From positions 248,001-312,000 of the forward strand of contig JAWKZP010000005.1 of assembly GCA_041395905.1 (NCBI GenBank): a stretch of 64,000 nt of DNA, written 5' to 3'. The position numbers and the translations under genes were made by a program. The notes below the pieces were generated by a model, which made no database searches, was not told the DNA's origin, and saw only the letters and a list, made by a program, of their open reading frames with translations. Shown piece after piece: positions 34,305-41,627 of this stretch; positions within the stretch are counted from its first letter, which is position 1; every line of letters starts with the position of its first letter. Source of the DNA: UBA7803 sp041395905. GTDB lineage: Bacteria > Pseudomonadota > Gammaproteobacteria > Pseudomonadales > Azotimanducaceae.

Positions 34305-35089
34305 CCCAGCTGCTCTTCGCTGCGGCGGGTGAGTACCTCGGCACCGCTGCCGGTGACCAGAATGGTGTGCTCCCACTGCGCCGAGAGCTTGTGATCCTTG
34401 GTGACCACGGTCCATTGGTCAGGAAGGATGCGCACATGACGACGGCCGGCGTTGATCATCGGTTCGATCGTGAACGTCATGCCTTCTTCCAGGCGCATCC
34501 CGGTGCCCGGGCGGCCGTAGTGCAGAACCTGGGGCTCGTCGTGAAACGTGCGGCCGATGCCGTGCCCGCAGAACTCGCGTACCACGGAGAAGTGGCTGGC
34601 CTCGGCATGGCTCTGAATGGCGTAGCCGATGTCGCCCAGGGTAGCCCCGGCACGTACCGCCTCGATTCCCCGGTACAGGCACTCCTGAGTCACGCGAATG
34701 AGGCGCTCCGCCAGCACGCTGGCCTTACCGATGGCAAACATCTTGCTGGTATCGCCGTGGTAGCCGTCCTTTATCACGGTGACGTCGATGTTCAGAATGT
34801 CGCCGCTCTTGAGCACCTTCTTCTCGGACGGGATGCCGTGGCAGACCACGTGATTGACCGAGGTGCAGATGGATTTCGGGAACGGCGGCGCGCTGCCGTT
34901 GCTGTAGTTGAGCGGCGCGGGGATACACCCCAGCTCGTCGACGATGTAGCGATGGCAGATGTCGTTGAGCTCGCCCGTAGTGATACCCGGCACTACATGG
35001 TCGCCGATCATCTCCAGGACCTGCGCGGCAAGACGTCCCGCCGCGCGCATCTGGGCGATTTCATGCTCCGTCTGTATTCGGGCGACCAT
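34301..35089 (-). CDS. map: Type I methionine aminopeptidase
   Basis: A 262-residue di-metal enzyme that removes N-terminal methionine from new proteins. Motifs include NHVVCHGIPSEKKVLKSGDI, the metal Asp residues in NIDVTVIKDGYHGDTSKMF, CGHGIGRTFHDEPQV and GMTFTIEPMI. ATG 35089 (MVARIQTEHEIAQMRAAGRLA) matches the E. coli start; longer frames at 35131 and 35161 would run through the rpsB promoter. It diverges from rpsB, the classic map/rpsB arrangement. Confidence 0.96.
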   Translation of the reverse strand: MVARIQTEHEIAQMRAAGRLAAQVLEMIGDHVVPGITTGELNDICHRYIVDELGCIPAPLNYSNGSAPPFPKSICTSVNHVVCHGIPSEKKVLKSGDILNIDVTVIKDGYHGDTSKMFAIGKASVLAERLIRVTQECLYRGIEAVRAGATLGDIGYAIQSHAEASHFSVVREFCGHGIGRTFHDEPQVLHYGRPGTGMRLEEGMTFTIEPMINAGRRHVRILPDQWTVVTKDHKLSAQWEHTILVTGSGAEVLTRRSEEQLG

Positions 35090-35113
35090 ATCGAGGTGTC
35101 TGCTGCCGGTCTG

Positions 35114-35142
35114 TTTATGCGGTAAACGCATTATGGTATAAA
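35114..35142 (+). promoter_or_regulatory. Probable rpsB-tsf promoter
   Basis: TTTATG at 35114-35119, a 17-base spacer and TATAAA at 35137-35142 (five of six to TATAAT), followed directly by GCGCGCCGCCGCG. A GC-rich discriminator of this kind is typical of ribosomal promoters under ppGpp/DksA control. The predicted transcript start near 35149 leaves a leader of about 195 bases before rpsB. Confidence 0.58.
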
Positions 35143-35343
35143 GCGCGCCGCCGCGGGGCAACGGATACCGGCAGGTACGGTTCCTACGCTCCCGGATGAA
35201 CCGAAACCGCAGCTCTCAGAGCTGCAATTGTAAATCTCACGTCGTTCGACACGTGCTTCCGGGTGCTGCCGGACTGGCTTCAGGGCCGGCCGGGCGGTTG
35301 AAGCATGGGGGCGGCGGAGGCAAAACCCGGAGACAACATTGCT
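35143..35343 (+). other. rpsB leader (5' untranslated region)
   Basis: Roughly 200 bases between the probable promoter and the rpsB ATG. It contains a short hairpin, AGCTCTCAGAGCT (35210-35222), and a purine-rich stretch GGCGGCGGAGGC near 35311-35322 before the ribosome site CCCGGAGAC. In E. coli and relatives the rpsB leader binds S2 for autoregulation; a similar role is plausible, but I cannot fold it here. Confidence 0.4.
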
Positions 35344-36159
35344 ATGACTATTTCCATGCGCGACATGCTCGCCGCGGGCGTGCATTTCGGTCATCAGACC
35401 CGGTTCTGGAATCCCAAGATGGCCCCGTACATCTTCGGGGCCCGCAACAAGATCCACATCATCAACCTCGAAAAGACGCTGCCGGCGTTCACCGAGGCAC
35501 TCACCGAGCTGCGCAACATGGCCAGCCGCGGCAAGAAAGTGCTGTTCGTCGGCACCAAGCGGGCGGCGGCAGGGGTGATTCGCGAGCAGGCTTCGCGCGT
35601 AGGGATGCCGTACGTCGATCAGCGCTGGCTGGGCGGCATGCTCACCAACTACAAGACCATCCGGCAATCCATCCGGCGCTTCCAGGAACTGGAAACCGAG
35701 CGGGAGAACGGCACCTTCGAGCTGCTCTCGAAGCGGGAAGCGCTGCAGCGCAGCCGCATGCTGGAGAAGCTGGAGCGCAGCATCGGCGGCATCAAGGAAA
35801 TGGGCGGTCTGCCGGACGCGATCTTCGTCGTCGACGTGATGCACGAGCGCATTGCCGTGAGCGAGGCCAACAAGCTCGGCATTCCGGTGTTCGGCGTGGT
35901 CGACTCCAACAGCGACCCGGACGGCATCGACTACATCATTCCCGGCAACGATGACGCCATCCGTGCCATCCGTCTGTACGTGACCGCGGTGGCCGACGCG
36001 ATTCAGGAAGGCCGGAACCACGCGTCCGGCCAGGTCGGTGCAGACGAGTTCGTCGAAGTCCAGGAGGAAGCCCCCGCGGCGGCGCCCAGGGCTGCGGCCG
36101 GCGTGGCACCGGTCGTGCAGGAAGCTCCGGCCGCCCAAGCTGACGAGACACAGGAGTAA
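35344..36159 (+). CDS. rpsB: 30S ribosomal protein S2
   Basis: A 271-residue S2. The start MTISMRDMLAAGVHFGHQTRFWNPKM is the family N-terminus, and ATG 35344 follows GGAGAC by 9 bases; an upstream frame from 35305 is unlikely to be used. Signature regions are HIINLEKTLPAF and PVFGVVDSNSDPDGIDYIIPGNDDA. The C-terminal 35 residues form an Ala/Glu/Val-rich tail (VEVQEEAPAAAPRAAAGV), common in high-GC proteobacteria. It is followed by tsf after 3 bases, as a cotranscribed pair. Confidence 0.97.
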   Translation: MTISMRDMLAAGVHFGHQTRFWNPKMAPYIFGARNKIHIINLEKTLPAFTEALTELRNMASRGKKVLFVGTKRAAAGVIREQASRVGMPYVDQRWLGGMLTNYKTIRQSIRRFQELETERENGTFELLSKREALQRSRMLEKLERSIGGIKEMGGLPDAIFVVDVMHERIAVSEANKLGIPVFGVVDSNSDPDGIDYIIPGNDDAIRAIRLYVTAVADAIQEGRNHASGQVGADEFVEVQEEAPAAAPRAAAGVAPVVQEAPAAQADETQE

Positions 36160-36162
36160 GGC

Positions 36163-37032
36163 ATGGCCATTACCGCAGCAATGGTGAAAGAACTGCGCGA
36201 GCGCACCGGGCTCGGCATGATGGACTGCAAAAAGGCACTGGAGGAGACCGATGGCGACCTGGAACTGGCCATCGAAGAGTTGCGCAAGAAAAGCGCGCTG
36301 AAAGCTGCCAAGAAAGCCGGCCGCACGACGGCGGACGGTCTGCTGGGCATGAAGCTCTCCGACGACGGCCGCAAAGCCGCGCTGGTGGAAGTCAACATCG
36401 AGACGGACTTCGCTGCCAAGAACGAGAAGTTCGTCGAGTACGTCAAGCAAGTGGTCGACACCGTGTTCGACTCCGGTGAGACCGACGTGGCGAAACTGCT
36501 TGAAGGGCCGCTCGGCAGCAAGCGCGAGAGCCTGGTCCAGGAGATCGGCGAGAACATCAGCGTGCGTCGGGCCGCGTTTGTGAGCAGCGAGGACGGTCGG
36601 ATCTACAGCTATCTGCACGGCGACAACCGCAAGGGCGCACTGGTCGAGCTTTCGGGCGGCAACGAAGAGCTGGGTCGCGACCTGGCCATGCACGTCACCG
36701 CCATCAATCCGATGGTGGTGAAGGGCTCCGACGTGTCCGCGGACGTGCTGGCGAAAGAGCGCGAAATCTACACCTCGCAGGCGGCGGAAAGCGGCAAGCC
36801 TGCCGACATCGTCGAAAAGATGGTTGAAGGCCGCGTGCGCAAATTCCTCGCCGAGGTCAGCCTCGTGGACCAGGCTTTCGTCAAGGACGCGAACGTCAAG
36901 ATCAGCAAGCTGCTCGCGGACCAGGGTGCCGACTGCCGCCGCTTCGTCCGCTTCGAGGTAGGCGAGGGCATCGAAAAGGAAGCTCAGGATTTCGCGGCCG
37001 AAGTGGCGGCGCAGATCAAAGGCGTCGAGTGA
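36163..37032 (+). CDS. tsf: Elongation factor Ts
   Basis: A 289-residue guanine-nucleotide exchange factor for EF-Tu. The N-terminal UBA-like region (VKELRERTGLGMMDCKKALEE) and the core motif EVNIETDFAAKNEKFVEYVK are intact. The C-terminal part includes EGRVRKFLAEVSLVDQAFV. The length is normal. It sits between rpsB and pyrH in the conserved order. Confidence 0.97.
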   Translation: MAITAAMVKELRERTGLGMMDCKKALEETDGDLELAIEELRKKSALKAAKKAGRTTADGLLGMKLSDDGRKAALVEVNIETDFAAKNEKFVEYVKQVVDTVFDSGETDVAKLLEGPLGSKRESLVQEIGENISVRRAAFVSSEDGRIYSYLHGDNRKGALVELSGGNEELGRDLAMHVTAINPMVVKGSDVSADVLAKEREIYTSQAAESGKPADIVEKMVEGRVRKFLAEVSLVDQAFVKDANVKISKLLADQGADCRRFVRFEVGEGIEKEAQDFAAEVAAQIKGVE

Positions 37033-37046
37033 GCTGAGACGGTCTC

Positions 37047-37760
37047 TTGCAGCGCCTGTTACTGAAACTCAGCGGCGAGGCGCTGGCGGGCGCCGGCGGC
37101 TTCGGGATCGATCCCGGGATCGTTGCGCGCTTGTGCGACGAGATGCGTTCGCTCAACGCCGCGGGGGTCGAGCTGGGTCTCGTGCTCGGTGGTGGCAATC
37201 TGTTCCGTGGTGCAGCGCTGCAGGCGGCCGGCATGGACCGTGTTACCGGCGATCAGATGGGAATGCTCGCCACGGTGATGAACGGCCTGGCCTTCCGTGA
37301 TCTGCTGGATCGCGCAGGCGTCGCTGCAACCGTCTTTTCCGCCATTGAGCTGCCAGGCGTCGCCGAGCGCTTTCAGCGCGACCGGGCGCTTGCGGCACTG
37401 GCGCGGGGCGAGGTGGCGATCTTCGTGGCCGGCACCGGCAACCCGTTCTTCACCACCGACACTGCAGCCTGTCTGCGCGGCATCGAGATCGGCGCCGATG
37501 CGGTGCTCAAAGCCACCAAGGTGGACGGTGTGTACAGCGCCGACCCGCTGCGTGACAGCTCGGCGCAGCGCTTCGACGAGCTCACCTACGATGAGGTGCT
37601 GGCGCGCAATCTGCAGGTCATGGACTTGACCGCGATCTGTCTGTGTCGTGATCACGGCATGCCCCTGGTGGTGTTCGACATGCAGGCGTCAGGCGCGTTG
37701 ACCAGACTGACACGGGGTGAGAAGGTGGGCACGCGGATTCACGCCGGCAGCGCACGGTAA
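37047..37760 (+). CDS. pyrH: UMP kinase
   Basis: A 237-residue amino-acid-kinase-fold enzyme phosphorylating UMP to UDP; it is hexameric and allosteric in bacteria. The N-terminus LLLKLSGEALAGAGGFGID, GLVLGGGNLFRGAALQ, FVAGTGNPFFTTDTAACLRG and LKATKVDGVYSADP are all diagnostic. The start is TTG 37047; there is no suitable ATG before LLLKLSGEAL. It lies 14 bases after tsf. Confidence 0.96.
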   Translation: MQRLLLKLSGEALAGAGGFGIDPGIVARLCDEMRSLNAAGVELGLVLGGGNLFRGAALQAAGMDRVTGDQMGMLATVMNGLAFRDLLDRAGVAATVFSAIELPGVAERFQRDRALAALARGEVAIFVAGTGNPFFTTDTAACLRGIEIGADAVLKATKVDGVYSADPLRDSSAQRFDELTYDEVLARNLQVMDLTAICLCRDHGMPLVVFDMQASGALTRLTRGEKVGTRIHAGSAR

Positions 37761-37834
37761 CCAGGCCCCGCCAGTCCGGACGGGAATGTGCCGGGCGGGC
37801 GGGGTCGGGCAGACGAGGGTCAGGGAGACTTCTG

Positions 37835-38392
37835 ATGATCAACGAAATCAAAGCCGATGCCGGCGAGCGGATGAGCAAGACGCTGGAGGCGTTGCATACC
37901 GCATTTGGCAGGATCCGCACGGGCCGCGCCAATCCTTCGCTGCTGGAGGGCATCACGGTGTCCTACTACGGCAACGATACGCCGCTCAATCAGGTGGCTT
38001 CGATCTCGGTCGAGGATGCCCGGACGCTGCTGATCTCGCCCTGGGAGAAGAAGCTCCTGCCGGACATCGAAAAGGCGTTGCTCAAGAGCGACCTGGGCAT
38101 CACGCCGGCCAGCACTGCCGACGTCATCCGGGTGCCGCTGCCGCCGCTCACCGAGCAGAATCGGCGCGATCTGGCCAAGCAAGCCCGTCAGGAGGCGGAG
38201 CAGGCGCGGGTTGCAATCCGCAACGTCCGCCGCGATGCCATTAGCGACATCCGTGAGCTGGCCAAAGAGAAAGAGGTGGCCGAGGACGACGCCCACCGCG
38301 GCGAAGAAGACATCCAGAAGCTCACGGACCGCTGGGTGGCTGAAGTCGAGAAGGCGCTGGAGGCCAAAGAAACCGACCTGATGGCCATTTGA
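37835..38392 (+). CDS. frr: Ribosome recycling factor
   Basis: A 185-residue protein that with EF-G splits the post-termination ribosome. The conserved region GRANPSLLEGITVSYYGNDTPLNQVAS and the C-terminal helix (EKEVAEDDAHRGEEDIQKLTD) are intact, and the length is identical to E. coli RRF. A GGAGAC ribosome site precedes ATG 37835. The gap after pyrH (74 bases) is the largest within this block. Confidence 0.97.
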   Translation: MINEIKADAGERMSKTLEALHTAFGRIRTGRANPSLLEGITVSYYGNDTPLNQVASISVEDARTLLISPWEKKLLPDIEKALLKSDLGITPASTADVIRVPLPPLTEQNRRDLAKQARQEAEQARVAIRNVRRDAISDIRELAKEKEVAEDDAHRGEEDIQKLTDRWVAEVEKALEAKETDLMAI

Positions 38393-38429
38393 GTCTAAAC
38401 TTTCCATTGAATCCCAGCGGGCTGGCGAC

Positions 38430-39227
38430 ATGGCCGAGGTGCGGGCGAATCTAGAAACGAACATGGCCCAGACGGCGGAGGGCGCGGCCGAATCCCGGCG
38501 CGAGACCGTTGCCGAGCAGGCATCCGCCCGGGTGCCGCGGCACGTCGCCATCATCATGGACGGCAATCATCGGTGGGCTCGGCGCCGGCACCTGCCCGGC
38601 GCGGCCGGCCATCGGGCCGGCGCGCGCAACGTGCGGCCCATCGCCGAAGCGTGCGCCGACGCAGGGGTCAAGGTCCTCACTCTGTTCGCATTCAGCACCG
38701 AGAACTGGCAACGGCCGCGGCCCGAGGTCGAGCTGCTCATGGATCTCATGCGCAACGTGCTCGACAACGACGTGAACGAGCTCAATGCCCGTGGCGTGCG
38801 TTTGCGGGTCATCGGCGACCGCAACCGGTTTGCGCCCGACCTGCAGGCGCGCATGCAGCGCGCGGAATCCGACACGGCCGACAACACGGAAATGACGCTG
38901 AACATTGCGGCCAATTTCGGCGGCCGTTGGGACATCGTGCGGGCCGCGCAGGCGCTGGCAGCCGACGTCGCGGCCGGCCGGCTCGATGCCGGCGCGGTAA
39001 CCGAGGAGGCGTTCGGCCGCTATCTGTCGCTGGGCGACCTGCCGCCCCCCGACATCTGCATCCGCACCGGCGGAGATGCGCGGATAAGCAATTTCCTCCT
39101 GTGGGATTTCGCCTATACGGAACTCTTCTTCACCGACCGCTACTGGCCCGAGTTCGCGGCGCCGGATCTGCGGGAAGCCTTCGACTGGTTTCAGGAGCGA
39201 CAGCGACGTTTCGGCCGCCGCGAGTGA
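38430..39227 (+). CDS. uppS: Undecaprenyl diphosphate synthase
   Basis: A 265-residue cis-prenyltransferase that elongates farnesyl diphosphate with eight isopentenyl units to make the C55 lipid carrier for peptidoglycan. Motifs: VAIIMDGNHRWARRR, TLFAFSTENWQRP, NIAANFGGRWDIV and DICIRTGGDARISNFLLWD. The last has Asp where most homologues have Glu (GGE). The first 30 residues are a non-conserved extension, and ATG 38463 is an alternative start. Its substrate pathway (isoprenoid synthesis) is discussed in the findings. Confidence 0.95.
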   Translation: MAEVRANLETNMAQTAEGAAESRRETVAEQASARVPRHVAIIMDGNHRWARRRHLPGAAGHRAGARNVRPIAEACADAGVKVLTLFAFSTENWQRPRPEVELLMDLMRNVLDNDVNELNARGVRLRVIGDRNRFAPDLQARMQRAESDTADNTEMTLNIAANFGGRWDIVRAAQALAADVAAGRLDAGAVTEEAFGRYLSLGDLPPPDICIRTGGDARISNFLLWDFAYTELFFTDRYWPEFAAPDLREAFDWFQERQRRFGRRE

Positions 39228-39233
39228 TCGGGC

Positions 39234-40030
39234 GTGTTGCGCACCCGCATCATTACTGCGCTGATCCTTGCCCCGCTGACCATTGCGGCGATCTTCCTGC
39301 TTCCGCAGGGCGGTTATGCGCTGTTCTTCTGGCTCATCGCTGCGGCGGGCGCCTACGAGTGGGCGGGGCTTGCGGGGCTCGGCAGCCCGCGGCAGCGCGG
39401 CGCGTACCTCGCGGTCCTGGCCCTGCTGTGCGCGCTGGCCTGGTGGCAGCCCGGCATCTGGACCGCCGTGTTGTGGCTGGCAGCGCTGTTCTGGGTGCTG
39501 GCGGGCCTGCTGGTGCTGCGCTTCCCGCGCGGCGATGCGCTGCTTGCGCGACCGGGGGTCGTTGCCGCCATGGGCCTGCTGGTGGCCTGGTCGGCATGGA
39601 TCGCGCTCTTGGAGATTCGTTTCCGCCTGCAGGGTGCAGGCTGGGTGCTGTGGTTGCTGCTCCTGGTGTGGGGCGCGGACATCGGCGCGTATTTTGCCGG
39701 CCGCGCATTCGGCCGGCACAAGCTGGCGCCCGCGGTCAGTCCGGGAAAGACCTGGGAGGGTGTGGTCGGTGGCGCCTTCGCCAGCGTCGGCTTGTCGGCG
39801 GTGGGGCTGTGGCTGCTGGGGGAGCTGCATCCCGCGTGGCTTCTGCCGGTGCTCCTGCTGGTGACGGTGTCGATCTTCGGCGACCTGTTCGGAGTGTTCT
39901 CAAACGCCATAGCGGGGTGAAGGACTCCGGCACGCTGCTGCCGGGCCATGGCGGCGTGCTCGACCGCATCGACTCGGTGATCGCGGTGCTGCCGGTGTTC
40001 GCGCTGCTGCTTGGGGTCATGACGTCCTGA
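39234..40030 (+). pseudogene. cdsA: Phosphatidate cytidylyltransferase CdsA, apparently frameshifted
   Basis: CdsA makes CDP-diacylglycerol and is essential for phospholipid synthesis. From GTG 39234 one frame gives the membrane-embedded N-terminal part (WVLWLLLLVWGADIGAYFAGR; VSPGKTWEGVVGG) but ends at TGA 39918-39920 after SIFGDLFGVFSNAIAG. The signature domain continues in the next frame: SVLKRHSGVKDSGTLLPGHGG, then DRIDSVIAVLPVFALLLG, ending at 40030. The break is at TTCGGAGTG near 39888-39896, where TTCGAGAGTG would restore GDLFESVLK. Everything else is intact, so a one-base deletion, either real or an error in the sequence, is the simplest reading. Confidence 0.85.
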
Positions 40031-40272
40031 GCCGTCGGTCCGATTCCCATGAACGCACCGGGCCTGCCGGAAGCGTGCTTCGTGGCCCGACGGCGGTTTC
40101 GCGCACTGCCACGGGATCGTTTATCATCCGCGCGCCCGCTAGGTGCGCGCCGGGTGCTGCGTGTGCGCTTCGCCGGCGAGAACCAATCGATGCTTTTCCG
40201 GTCAACAGGGAAAGCACCTGACGTTTTTTCTGATGGGCCGGACGATGGCGCCGGCCCGGGATCGGACAAGGT
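40031..40272. other. Gap where dxr would be expected
   Basis: These 242 bases separate cdsA from rseP. In many gammaproteobacteria dxr lies here. I find no frame resembling it and no remnant. The region contains TATCAT at 40122-40127 followed by CGCGCGCCC, which may be the -10 of an rseP-bamA promoter (no good -35), and a short stretch of T (40225-40230). A small open frame from 40049 has no supporting features. Confidence 0.5.
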
Positions 40273-41607
40273 ATGGAACTGCTGCAGTATCTGCTGGCGC
40301 TGATCGTGACGCTTGGCGTCCTGGTAACCGTGCACGAGGCGGGGCATTTCATCGTCGCGCGTCTGTCCGGGGTCCGTGTGGTCCGATTCTCGGTCGGGTT
40401 CGGCAGGCCGATCTGGTCACGCACCGACCGCCGCGGTACCGAGTTCGCCATCGCTGCGATTCCCCTCGGCGGTTACGTACGCATGCTCGATGAGCGTGAG
40501 CCCGGTGAGATCGATTTCGTAAGCCGTCCGGACGACCTTTCCTACACTCAGCTTTCGCCGTGGTGGCGCATCGGCATCGCGCTGGCGGGACCATTCGCGA
40601 ACTTCGTGCTCGCCTTTGCCGTCTACTGGCTGCTGTTCGTCGTCGGCACCACGGCGGTGGTACCCATGCTCGGGGCCGCGCCGGTGGGGTCTCCCCTGGC
40701 CGCTGCCGACGTTCGCCCGGGCACCGAGATCGTGGCGGTCGACGGTGTGCAGACCCCGACCTGGCAGCAGATCTCGCTCGCCCTCGCCGGCCGGCTGGGC
40801 GACACGGGCGATATCGTTCTCACGACCCGCAGCCCCGGCGCCGGTGCCGAACAGACGGTACGCCTGCCGATCGCAGACTGGCACCGGGGGGAGGACGAAC
40901 CTGATCTGTTCGGCTCGCTCGGCCTGGTGCCCGCTTTACCGGCGGTCTTCGGCGAGGTGATCGAAGGCAGTGTGGCCGAGCGTGCCGGACTGCGCCGCTG
41001 GGATCGGGTGGTCAGCGTCGACGGCGAGGCGGTCACGAGTTGGGGTCAGTGGGTGGAGCTGGTTCAGGCTGCCCCCGGCCGCGCGTTGAAGGTGACCATC
41101 GAGCGTGACGGGCAACCGCTGGAATTCAGTATTACCCCTGCGGTGCGAGCGCTCGAGGGCGGCGGCGAAGCCGGTTTCCTCGGGGTATCGCCATACCTGC
41201 GTGAGGTGCGCTTCGGTCCCATCGATGCCATCTCCCATGGGCTGGCCGAAACCTGGGACAAGACCGCACTGACCCTCGGGCTGCTGAAGAAGACCGTCAC
41301 CGGTGACGTGTCGGTCAAGAACCTCAGCGGGCCGATCACGATTGCCCGGGTCGCCGGTGACTCGGCGCGCTCCGGCTGGTCGTACTATCTCGGCATCCTG
41401 GCGCTTCTGAGCATTTCCCTGGGCGTGCTCAATCTGCTGCCGATCCCCATCCTCGATGGTGGGCACGTGGTGTTCTGCGTTGCCGAACTGGTGAAGGGCG
41501 GACCCGTGTCCGAGCGGACGCAGGCGGTGGGCACGCAGATCGGCCTGTTTCTCGTGGCCGGGATGATGCTCCTGGCGATCTTCAACGACATCACACGATT
41601 GTTCTGA
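40273..41607 (+). CDS. rseP: Site-2 intramembrane metalloprotease RseP
   Basis: A 444-residue inner-membrane zinc protease that makes the second cut in RseA and removes remnant signal peptides. The zinc motif HEAGH is at residues 21-25 in the first membrane segment, and the third ligand lies in NLLPIPILDGGHVVF near the C-terminus. Two periplasmic PDZ domains lie between (GSPLAAADVRPGTEIVAVDG and GSVAERAGLRRWDRVVSVDG). It completes the sigma-E cascade encoded at 2.9-7.2 kb. It is followed by bamA after 20 bases. Confidence 0.96.
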   Translation: MELLQYLLALIVTLGVLVTVHEAGHFIVARLSGVRVVRFSVGFGRPIWSRTDRRGTEFAIAAIPLGGYVRMLDEREPGEIDFVSRPDDLSYTQLSPWWRIGIALAGPFANFVLAFAVYWLLFVVGTTAVVPMLGAAPVGSPLAAADVRPGTEIVAVDGVQTPTWQQISLALAGRLGDTGDIVLTTRSPGAGAEQTVRLPIADWHRGEDEPDLFGSLGLVPALPAVFGEVIEGSVAERAGLRRWDRVVSVDGEAVTSWGQWVELVQAAPGRALKVTIERDGQPLEFSITPAVRALEGGGEAGFLGVSPYLREVRFGPIDAISHGLAETWDKTALTLGLLKKTVTGDVSVKNLSGPITIARVAGDSARSGWSYYLGILALLSISLGVLNLLPIPILDGGHVVFCVAELVKGGPVSERTQAVGTQIGLFLVAGMMLLAIFNDITRLF

Positions 41608-41627
41608 TACGGGCTTCGAGGGGGGTC

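Noticed and set aside
40049..40303. 84-codon frame in the cdsA-rseP gap
   Set aside because: No ribosome site, Arg/Ser-rich composition, no resemblance to Dxr or any other family, and it overlaps the rseP start.
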